Below are positions 35,615 to 42,992 of a DNA stretch of 64,000 nt, piece by piece (the stretch's first letter is position 1; each line of letters opens with the position of its first letter). The stretch is taken from NCBI GenBank assembly GCA_041397765.1, contig JAWKWA010000008.1:62001-126000 (forward strand), in the 5' to 3' direction. The notes under the pieces were generated by a model. The model had not been told where the DNA came from, ran no database searches, and saw only the letters and a program-made list of their open reading frames with translations. The DNA is from JAWKWA01 sp041397765. GTDB taxonomy: Bacteria; Pseudomonadota; Alphaproteobacteria; Rhizobiales; Hyphomicrobiaceae. Position numbers and translations under genes: made by a program.

Positions 35615-37359
35615 TGGCAGCAGGGAAGACGACGCCGCCAGGCGATGGGCGCGATGCCCGCCAGGATGGGCCCGCCGGCGCCCGTCCCGCCGATGGCGAT
35701 CCGATCACCGAGGCGCATCGCGCTTGGCGCGACGGTGCCTACCGCGCCGCTCTCGGCGAGGTCGGAGAGCGCCGTGACTTCGTCACCGACATTGGCATCG
35801 CGGTCGAGCCGCTCTACACCCCGCACAGCCTCGCCGACCGCCGGTTCGACTATCTGAAGGATGTCGGCTTTCCCGGCGCCTTTCCCTTCACGCGCGGCGA
35901 CGATCCGGCGATGTATCGCCGCGCCCCCTTCATCGTCTCGGCCTATACCGGCTTCGGCGAGGCGCCCGCCTGCAATCGCCGACTGAAACGTCTCGTCGAG
36001 CTCGGCGTCGAGCAGCTTCTCCTCGCCTTCGACCTGCCGACCCAGTGCGGCTATGACAGCGACGACGTGATGGCGGCCGGCGAGGTCGGGCGCGTCGGCG
36101 TCGCCATCGACACACTCGCCGACATGGAGGATCTTTTCGAGGATCTGCCGCTCGACACGGTGAAGCGCGTCGGCTGCCTCGGCAATGCCATCGGCCCGAT
36201 CGTCACCGCCATGTTCGTCGCCCTCGCCGAGAAGCAGGGACTGGCGCCCGCCGACTTCGTGCTCAATCTGCAGAACGATCCCTTGAAGGAATATCTGGCG
36301 CGCGGCACGCAGATCCTGCCGGTCGCTCCCTCCCTCAAGCTCGCCGCCGATCCGGTCTCCTGGTGCGTCACCCATGCCCCGCATTGGTCGCCGCTCACCG
36401 TCTGCTACAATCATCTGAATGCCGGCGGTGCCGGCTCCAGCATGGGCGCGGCGATCGCCCTCGCCAATGCCCGCGCCTATCTCGACGATCTGCTCGCCCG
36501 CGGTCATTCGATCGACGAGGTGGCCCCGCTCCTGCACATGTTCGCCGACGAGCGGCACGATTTCTTCGTGTCGGTCGCCAATATGCGGGCGCTTCGCAAG
36601 GTCTGGGCGCATCTGATGCGCGATGCCTATGGTGCCACCACCGACCGCGCCATGGCCCTCGCCACCACCGTCTACGGTCATGGCCAGGAAGCGCTCGCCG
36701 AGCCTATAAACAATCTGGTGCGCATCGCCTTCGGCACGCTCGCCTATGTCATGGGCGGCGCCTCATATGTTTACATCGCCTCCTATGACGAGGCCGTCGG
36801 CATCCCGTCCGAGGAGACGGTGCGCGCCGCCGTGCGCACGCAACAGATCATCGCCCACGAGCATGGCTTCACCGATACGATCGACCCGCTCGGCGGCTCC
36901 TGGCTCGTCGAGAGCCTGACGATCGACATCGAGCGGCAGTTGCGGGACGGCCTCTCGGCCATCGAAGCGATGGGAGGCGCTCTTGCCATCATCGACAACG
37001 GCTATGGCCGCAAGCTCATGTCGGAAGGGGCGGGGCGTCGCCAGAAGCGCATCGATACGGGCGCGCGTCCCTGGGTGACGGTCAATCTTCATCGTCAGGA
37101 GCCGAACGTGCCGAACACCGCCTTCCGCATCGACCCCGCGACCGGCGACCGGCAGATCGCACGCCTCGCTGCCGTCAAGGCGCGCCGCGACGGCGCGCGC
37201 GTCGCCGCCGCGCTTGCCGAGATCGATCGGGCCTGTGCCGAAGGCCGCAACGTCATGGAGCCGACACTCGAGGCGGTGCGCGCCTATGCGAGCATCGGCG
37301 AGATCGTCGATGTCTGGCGCCGCCGCTACGGCGAGTTCCAGCCTTCGACCGCATTCTGA
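35611..37359 (+). CDS. Divergent methylmalonyl-CoA mutase-type large subunit
   Basis: 582 residues, the TIM-barrel substrate subunit of a coenzyme B12-dependent acyl-CoA mutase without a fused B12 domain. Family landmarks are FPFTRGDDPAMYRR, LLLAFDLPTQCGYDSDD, GVAIDTLADMEDLF, NDPLKEYLARGT, RTQQIIAHEHG and DTIDPLGGSWLVE. The substrate pocket is unlike known members: the usual RxWTxRQ(Y/F)AGF reads RRAPFIVSAYTGF (residues 103-115), the usual SGYHIxEAG reads CYNHLNAGG (H268 kept), and the usual FHxQT region reads TVYGHGQEA. The fold is sure but the rearrangement it catalyses is probably not the methylmalonyl, ethylmalonyl, isobutyryl or 2-hydroxyisobutyryl reaction. The ATG overlaps the thiolase stop. 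Confidence 0.88.
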   Translation: MMAAGKTTPPGDGRDARQDGPAGARPADGDPITEAHRAWRDGAYRAALGEVGERRDFVTDIGIAVEPLYTPHSLADRRFDYLKDVGFPGAFPFTRGDDPAMYRRAPFIVSAYTGFGEAPACNRRLKRLVELGVEQLLLAFDLPTQCGYDSDDVMAAGEVGRVGVAIDTLADMEDLFEDLPLDTVKRVGCLGNAIGPIVTAMFVALAEKQGLAPADFVLNLQNDPLKEYLARGTQILPVAPSLKLAADPVSWCVTHAPHWSPLTVCYNHLNAGGAGSSMGAAIALANARAYLDDLLARGHSIDEVAPLLHMFADERHDFFVSVANMRALRKVWAHLMRDAYGATTDRAMALATTVYGHGQEALAEPINNLVRIAFGTLAYVMGGASYVYIASYDEAVGIPSEETVRAAVRTQQIIAHEHGFTDTIDPLGGSWLVESLTIDIERQLRDGLSAIEAMGGALAIIDNGYGRKLMSEGAGRRQKRIDTGARPWVTVNLHRQEPNVPNTAFRIDPATGDRQIARLAAVKARRDGARVAAALAEIDRACAEGRNVMEPTLEAVRAYASIGEIVDVWRRRYGEFQPSTAF

Positions 37360-37376
37360 GCAGGGAGCATCGGGCA

Positions 37377-39137
37377 ATGAGCACCAAGAGCGCCGGGCCG
37401 GATGACGCCGGGGCGAAGCGGCCGGGAACCGTCGATCCCTTCACCATGGTGGTGCTGCGTCGCCGCATGGAGGCGATCATCCGCGAGATGGTCAATGCGC
37501 TCCTGAAGTCCGGCCGCTCCGGCGTGCTCAACACGGCGATGGACTTTTCCTGCTCCCTGACCGATGCGCGTTTCCAGTCGGTGAGCGTTGCACTCGGGCT
37601 GCCGGTGCATGTCGGCGCCATCGACCTCATTCCGCGCAAGGTCGCCGAGAAGCATGGTTCGACCCTCGCCCCCGGCGATTGCTTCGCCAACAACAGCGGC
37701 TACCACGGCAACACGCATTGCGCCGATTTCACGCTATGCGTGCCGGTGTTCTACGAGGGTCGCGTCGTTTTCTATACCATCGCCCGCGCGCATCTGGGCG
37801 ACATGGGCTTTCCGATACCCTCCACCTACAACCCGGCCGCCCGCGACGTCTATGAGGAAGGCCTGATGCTGCCCTGCATCCGCGTCCAGCGGGATGGCCG
37901 CGACATCGAGGACGTGATCGACATCCTGAAGGCGAACATCCGTGCGCCCGAGCAGTTCTATGGCGACTATCTCGCCTGTCTCGCCGCGGTGCGCACCGGC
38001 GAGAAGCGCCTGAAGGAGTTGTGCGCCCGCTTCGGCACCGATCTCGTCGAGCGCTTCATCGACGAGTATCAGGACTACGCCGAGCTGATGGCCAAGGATG
38101 CCATTTCGCGTCTCCCCAAGGGCCGCGTGACGCGATCGGTGCGCTACGATTCGGAGCTTGCGCAATATCCCGACGGCATTCCCGTGACGGCGACGCTCGA
38201 TGTCGATCCTGACGCCGGCCGCGTCGTCATCGACCTGACGGAGAACATCGACAATCTGCCGCTTGGCATCAACATGACCGAGAGCACCGTGCTCGCCTGC
38301 TGCCGCATGGGCACGCTCAACGTGCTTGGTCCCGACGTGCCGCGCTCGGCCGGTGCATTCCGCCGCATCGAGGTGAGGATGCGCGACGGCTCGGCGATCG
38401 GCCGGCCGGTCTTTCCCGCCGCAACCTCGGCCGCCACCACCAATCTCTGCCATCTGCTCGCCTCGCACATCCAGGCCCTCTATGCCGATCTCGTCGATGG
38501 TCTCGGCTCCGCCTACGGCTCCGTCGGCCTGCCGGGCTCCTGCCCCGTCGTCAGCGGCCGCGACCCGCGACGCGGCAATCGCCCCTTCGTCAACCAGATC
38601 ATCATGGGCTACTGGGGCGGCCCGGCCGTCGCCGGTCACGACGGCTGGCTGACCTACGGCAGCGCCGCCTCGCAGGGCATTCTCTGGCAGTCGAGCGTCG
38701 AGATCGTCGAGCAGCAGCAGCCGATCCTGATCGAGGAGCTGTCGATCCGGGAGGATTCGGGTGGCGCCGGCGCCAGCCAGGGCGGCCCGGGCTCGCGTGT
38801 CGTCTTCCGCCCGCGCTTCGGCCCCGTGCGTTTCGCGATCAACGCCGCCGCGCACGACAATCCGCCCGAAGGCATGCGCGGCGGTCTGCCGGGAGCGCCG
38901 ACGCGCATCAGCCGCATCGCCGCCGACGGCACCCGCACCGATCTCGGCATCACCATCGACGTCACGCTCGGTCCGGGCGAGCGGCTGCTGTCGGAAGCCT
39001 GCGGCGGCGGCGGCTATGGCACACCGGCGGAGCGCCCCGCCGATCGCATCGCCGCCGACATCGCCGATGGCGTCCTGACGCCCGCACATGCCGCCAAGGT
39101 CTATCCCCGGCAGGCCCGTGAGGGGAGCGGTCGCTGA
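37377..39137 (+). CDS. hyuB: Hydantoinase B / oxoprolinase-type subunit
   Basis: 586 residues. The family (N-methylhydantoinase B, 5-oxoprolinase beta part, acetone/acetophenone carboxylase and caprolactamase subunits) works with HyuA to open or carboxylate substrates at the cost of ATP. Landmarks are DPFTMVVLRRRMEAIIREMV, FSCSLTDARFQSVS, GDCFANNSGYHGNTHCADF, a mid-region FPAATSAATTNLCHLLA, and a C-terminal GGAGASQGGPGSR. The order HyuB then HyuA is the reverse of many hydantoinase operons. It starts 17 bp after the mutase gene, and its stop overlaps the next start as TGATG. The symbol denotes the family, not a proven hydantoin substrate. Confidence 0.9.
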   Translation: MSTKSAGPDDAGAKRPGTVDPFTMVVLRRRMEAIIREMVNALLKSGRSGVLNTAMDFSCSLTDARFQSVSVALGLPVHVGAIDLIPRKVAEKHGSTLAPGDCFANNSGYHGNTHCADFTLCVPVFYEGRVVFYTIARAHLGDMGFPIPSTYNPAARDVYEEGLMLPCIRVQRDGRDIEDVIDILKANIRAPEQFYGDYLACLAAVRTGEKRLKELCARFGTDLVERFIDEYQDYAELMAKDAISRLPKGRVTRSVRYDSELAQYPDGIPVTATLDVDPDAGRVVIDLTENIDNLPLGINMTESTVLACCRMGTLNVLGPDVPRSAGAFRRIEVRMRDGSAIGRPVFPAATSAATTNLCHLLASHIQALYADLVDGLGSAYGSVGLPGSCPVVSGRDPRRGNRPFVNQIIMGYWGGPAVAGHDGWLTYGSAASQGILWQSSVEIVEQQQPILIEELSIREDSGGAGASQGGPGSRVVFRPRFGPVRFAINAAAHDNPPEGMRGGLPGAPTRISRIAADGTRTDLGITIDVTLGPGERLLSEACGGGGYGTPAERPADRIAADIADGVLTPAHAAKVYPRQAREGSGR

Positions 39138-41233
39138 TGCACGAGCGAGCGGACATTGCCATCGACGTCGGCGGCACCTTCACCGATCTGGTGCTGCGTC
39201 TCGCCTCCGGCGAGATCCGCGCCTACAAGTCGCCGACGACCACCGGCCGCATCATCGACGGGGTCTTCGACGGCCTCGCCCAGATCGCCGAGGACCTTGG
39301 CATCCCGCGCGACCGGCTGATCGCAGGGCTTGGCCGTTTCGCCTTCGGCACCACCGCCGCGACCAATGCCATTCTCGAGGGCAAGGCGGCGGCGACCGGC
39401 CTCATCGTCACCAGGGGATTCCGCGAGACCCTCCTGGTGCGCGAGGGCGGCAAGGCCGACACCTACAACATGTATCTCGACTATCCCGCGCCCTACATTC
39501 CCCGCGCGCTGACCCTCGAGGTCGACGAGCGCGTCAACGCCGAGGGCGGCATCGAGCGGCCGCTCGAAGAGCAGAGCGTCGTCGCCGCCATCGACGCCCT
39601 GCGCGCCGCCGGCGTCGAGGCCGTCGCCGTCTCGCTCCTGTGGTCGATCGCCAATCCGCTCCACGAGGAGCGCGTCGGCGCGATCTTTGCCCGGCACTGG
39701 CCGGAGATTCCCGTCAGCCTCGGCCATCGCGTCAATCCTTGCGTGCGCGAGTATCGCCGCACCTCGGCCGTCGCGCTCGATGCCTCGCTGAAGCCGATCG
39801 TCGCGCGCAGCGTCGCCGATCTCGAGGAGCGGCTGGCAGCGAGCGGCTTTTGTGGCACGTTGACCTATGTCACCTCGTCCGGCGGCCAGACCTCTGCCGA
39901 AGACATCATGGCGCGCCCCGTTCATCTCTGCTTTTCGGGTCCCGCCGCCGCACCAGAGGCGAGCCGCAGGTTTGCCGCGCTCGAGAACATCGACGGTGGC
40001 AACATCATCACCGTCGACATGGGCGGCACCAGCTTCGATGTCAGCATCGTCACCGACTGGCAGATTCCGCTCCACCGCGAGGGCAGCATCGCCGGTCACA
40101 TCTTCGGCGTGCCCTCGGTCGAGATCCACACCATCGGCGCCGGCGGTGGCTCGCTCGCGCGTGTCGACCGCGGCGGCTTCATCCACACCGGCCCCGAGAG
40201 TGCAGGCTCCCTCCCCGGTCCCGCCTGCTATGGCCGTGGCGGCACGCGCGCGACGGTGACGGACGCCAATCTGGTGCTCGGCATGCTCGATCCCGAGCGC
40301 TTCGCCGCCGGCCGCATGACGCTCGACGCGGCCGCGGCGCGTGACGCGGTCGAGCGGGATGTCGCCCGTCCGCTCGGTCTGGTGCTTGGCGAGGCCGCCA
40401 GCCTCGTCGCGGTGAGTTGCGAGCAGAACATGGTCGGCGCCATCGCCGATCTGACGGTCAAGCGTGGCATCGACCCGCGCGACTATCTGATGGTCGCTGG
40501 TGGCGCCGCCGCCGCGCTCCACGCCGTCGCCATCGCCCGCGAGCTCGGGATCCGCCGCATCCTCGTGCCGCGCTTCGCCGGCGTCATGAGCGCCTTCGGC
40601 ATCCTGACGGGCGATGTCGCCTTCACCTTCGGACGCGCGTTGTTCGCCTCCTCGGCGACTTTCGACCATGCGGCCGTCAATGGCGTGCTCGAGGCCCTCG
40701 AGGCCGAGGGTAACGACTATCTCGACCGCATGGGCTTTGCCGATCCGGCCTTGCGCAGTCTCGTCTTCTCGGCGGAAGCGCGCTATGCGGGCCAGGTCTG
40801 GCAGCTCACCGTGCCTCTGCCCTCGCCTCGCATCCCCGACGCCACCGCGCTTGCCGCACTCGTCGAGGCATTCCACCGTCAGCACGAGCTGCAATACGCG
40901 GTAAGGAGCGCGCTCGACGCCGTCGAGTTCACCGAATGGAGCCTGAAGGCCGTCGGCCGCCTGCCCGACGTGTCGCTCGCCGAGCGGAACATGGAGCGCG
41001 GCGCCGTCACGCCGTCGCGCCGGCGCATGGCCCGCTTTCCGTCATCGCCCGAGCCGATCGACACGCCGGTCTACGAGATCGCGGACCTGCCGGTCGGCGT
41101 CACGATCGCCGGGCCGGCGCTCGTCGAGGATCGCCTGACCACCATCGTCGTCCCGCCCGGATCGCGCGCGTCGGTGACCCGCTACGGAAACATCCTGATC
41201 GACATCGCCAGCCCCGAGGGAGGCGTCACATGA
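39137..41233 (+). CDS. hyuA: Hydantoinase A / oxoprolinase-type ATP-binding subunit
   Basis: 698 residues. The N-terminal AIDVGGTFTDLVLR is the phosphate-binding start of the acetate-kinase-like ATPase fold. FGTTAATNAILEGKAA, DMGGTSFDVSIVTDW and IGAGGGSLARVDRGG are further family signatures, and the C-terminal domain from about 540 is also conserved. With HyuB it would activate a carbonyl or amide group by phosphorylation and then hydrolyse or carboxylate it. Known homologues act on N-methylhydantoin, 5-oxoproline, caprolactam and acetone-like ketones. It overlaps both neighbours by one to four bases. Confidence 0.92.
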   Translation: MHERADIAIDVGGTFTDLVLRLASGEIRAYKSPTTTGRIIDGVFDGLAQIAEDLGIPRDRLIAGLGRFAFGTTAATNAILEGKAAATGLIVTRGFRETLLVREGGKADTYNMYLDYPAPYIPRALTLEVDERVNAEGGIERPLEEQSVVAAIDALRAAGVEAVAVSLLWSIANPLHEERVGAIFARHWPEIPVSLGHRVNPCVREYRRTSAVALDASLKPIVARSVADLEERLAASGFCGTLTYVTSSGGQTSAEDIMARPVHLCFSGPAAAPEASRRFAALENIDGGNIITVDMGGTSFDVSIVTDWQIPLHREGSIAGHIFGVPSVEIHTIGAGGGSLARVDRGGFIHTGPESAGSLPGPACYGRGGTRATVTDANLVLGMLDPERFAAGRMTLDAAAARDAVERDVARPLGLVLGEAASLVAVSCEQNMVGAIADLTVKRGIDPRDYLMVAGGAAAALHAVAIARELGIRRILVPRFAGVMSAFGILTGDVAFTFGRALFASSATFDHAAVNGVLEALEAEGNDYLDRMGFADPALRSLVFSAEARYAGQVWQLTVPLPSPRIPDATALAALVEAFHRQHELQYAVRSALDAVEFTEWSLKAVGRLPDVSLAERNMERGAVTPSRRRMARFPSSPEPIDTPVYEIADLPVGVTIAGPALVEDRLTTIVVPPGSRASVTRYGNILIDIASPEGGVT

Positions 41234-42159
41234 GCTTGAGCGAGCCGCTCGTCTATCTGAACGGCGAGTTCGTCCCCGAGAGTGCCGCCAAGGTCAGCGT
41301 CTATGACCGCTGCTTCCTCTACGGCGACGGGGTGTTCGAGGGCATCGCCGTCTGGGAGCGCGCGCCGTTCCGCCTCGGGTCGCATCTCGACCGTCTGTCG
41401 CGCGGCCTGCGCTATCTGATGATCGACGAGCCGCTCGACCATGACGGCTGGCGCGAGGTGATCCGCGAGCTGATCCGCCTGAACGACATGCAGGACGGCT
41501 ATCTCCGCCTCCAGCTCAGCCGCGGCGAGGGCATGAGCTCGATCAAGTGGGAGAAGCGGCTGCTGCGCAAGGCGTCGCCCAATGTGACGATCATCCCGGT
41601 CGCCGGCTTTGCGCGCTACTACGCCGGCCTGCTCGACGAGAAGAACGAGCGCGGCCTGAAGGCGATCACCGTTCCGCGTCCGCGCATCGCCTCGCACGCC
41701 GTGCCGACCGGCATGAAGCACTGCAACTACCTGGGCAGCGTGCTCGGTGCGATCGACGTGACCGGACGCGGCGCCGACATCGGCATTTCCGTCGATGCCG
41801 ACGGCTTCGTCGCCGAGGGCATCGCCTACAACGTGTTCATCGTCGTCAACGGCCGCATCCTGACGCCACCGACGACGCGCGACATCCTGCCCGGCATCAC
41901 CCGCGACGTCATCGTCGAGCTCGCCGAGGCGAACGGCATACCCGTCGCCGAGCGTGATTTCGACGCCTATACCATGGCCTCCGCCGACGAGGCGTTCATT
42001 TCATCGACGCTCGAGCTTGCCGTGCCCGTCGTCTCTCTCGATGGCCGTACCATCGGCGAAGGCCGTCCAGGACCCGTCGCGCGGCGCATGGGCGCGCTCC
42101 TGAAGGACGCCATGACGCGCGAGGCGGCCGACTTCCATGCAACCCGCCAGGCGGGCTGA
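41230..42159 (+). CDS. Class IV (branched-chain/D-amino acid type) aminotransferase
   Basis: 309 residues, fold type IV PLP enzyme. N-terminal landmarks are LNGEFVPESAAKVSVYDRCFLYGDGVFEG. The PLP lysine is K163 in GMKHCNYLG, and the phosphate-binding part is EGIAYNVFIV, with Glu bonding the pyridine nitrogen. The family includes branched-chain aminotransferases, D-alanine aminotransferase, 4-amino-4-deoxychorismate lyase and (R)-amine transaminases. In this operon it probably removes an amino group released after the Hyu step, or donates one. The ATG overlaps the HyuA stop (ATGA). Confidence 0.9.
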   Translation: MSLSEPLVYLNGEFVPESAAKVSVYDRCFLYGDGVFEGIAVWERAPFRLGSHLDRLSRGLRYLMIDEPLDHDGWREVIRELIRLNDMQDGYLRLQLSRGEGMSSIKWEKRLLRKASPNVTIIPVAGFARYYAGLLDEKNERGLKAITVPRPRIASHAVPTGMKHCNYLGSVLGAIDVTGRGADIGISVDADGFVAEGIAYNVFIVVNGRILTPPTTRDILPGITRDVIVELAEANGIPVAERDFDAYTMASADEAFISSTLELAVPVVSLDGRTIGEGRPGPVARRMGALLKDAMTREAADFHATRQAG

Positions 42160-42192
42160 GCGGCCAGCCGCGACACGATGAGGAGGACTTCC

Positions 42193-42960
42193 ATGGAGAA
42201 CTTTTCCGACCTGACCGGCAAGACCATCCTCGTCACGGGCGGCTCGCGTGGTATCGGCGAGGGCATCGTCCGCGGCCTCGTCAGGCAGGGCGCCCATGTC
42301 GTGCTCAACTATTCGACGAGCGGCAAGAGCGCCGAGGCGATCGCCGACGAGCTCGGCCGCGATCGTTGTCTTCCCGTCCATGCCGATCTGGCGAAGCTCG
42401 AGGATGTCGAGCGCTTGTGGAAGGACGCCGTCGCCTGGCGCGGCCGCATCGACGTTCTCGTCAACAACGCCGCCGTCAGGAAGCCGATTGCCATCGACGC
42501 GCCGGCCGAGGCCTGGGACGAGCATTGGATGACCGCCTTCCGCATCAATCTGCTGGCGACCGCGCATCTGTGTCGCCTCGCCATCGGCCATTATCGCCAG
42601 ACGGGTGGCGGCTCGATCATCGGCATCACGGCACGCATCGCGGTGCGCGGCGATCGCACCAACTTCTTCCACGATGGTGCCATGAAGGGCGGCATGAACT
42701 CGCTGCTCCGCGGCATCGCGCGTTTCCATGCCAAGGAGAACATCGACACCTATCTCGTTTGCGTCGGCGTGGTCGAGACCGAGCAGGCGCGCGACATGGT
42801 CGACATCTACGGCCGGGACGAGATGCTGCGCGAGATCCCGGCCGGCCGCTTCGGCACGCCCGCCGAGGTCGCCGATACGGTGGTGCTGTGCGCCGGCGGA
42901 CGCATGAAATACGCGACCGGCTGCACCATCGATCTCGTCGGCGCGTCCTTTCTGCATTGA
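42193..42960 (+). CDS. SDR-family oxidoreductase lacking the catalytic tyrosine
   Basis: 255 residues. The Rossmann dinucleotide motif TGGSRGIG (15-22) and the NNAAVRK strand end are normal, and the active-site serine is in GGGSIIGIT. The YxxxK motif reads DGAMK: Lys is K165 but the tyrosine position is D161. The DNA there is GAT, two changes from either Tyr codon, so a single miscall is unlikely. Catalysis as a normal dehydrogenase is therefore doubtful; it may use another acid/base, be structural, or catalyse something else. AGGAGG lies six bases before the ATG at 42193. Spacing to both neighbours is about 33 bp. Confidence 0.86.
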   Translation: MENFSDLTGKTILVTGGSRGIGEGIVRGLVRQGAHVVLNYSTSGKSAEAIADELGRDRCLPVHADLAKLEDVERLWKDAVAWRGRIDVLVNNAAVRKPIAIDAPAEAWDEHWMTAFRINLLATAHLCRLAIGHYRQTGGGSIIGITARIAVRGDRTNFFHDGAMKGGMNSLLRGIARFHAKENIDTYLVCVGVVETEQARDMVDIYGRDEMLREIPAGRFGTPAEVADTVVLCAGGRMKYATGCTIDLVGASFLH

Positions 42961-42992
42961 GCTGGCCGCGATTCTTGAGGGAGAACGGGAAC

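Noticed and set aside
39101..40894. Long reverse frame opposite HyuA
   Set aside because: Antisense to a complete HyuA with overlaps to both neighbours. No ribosome site or family features.
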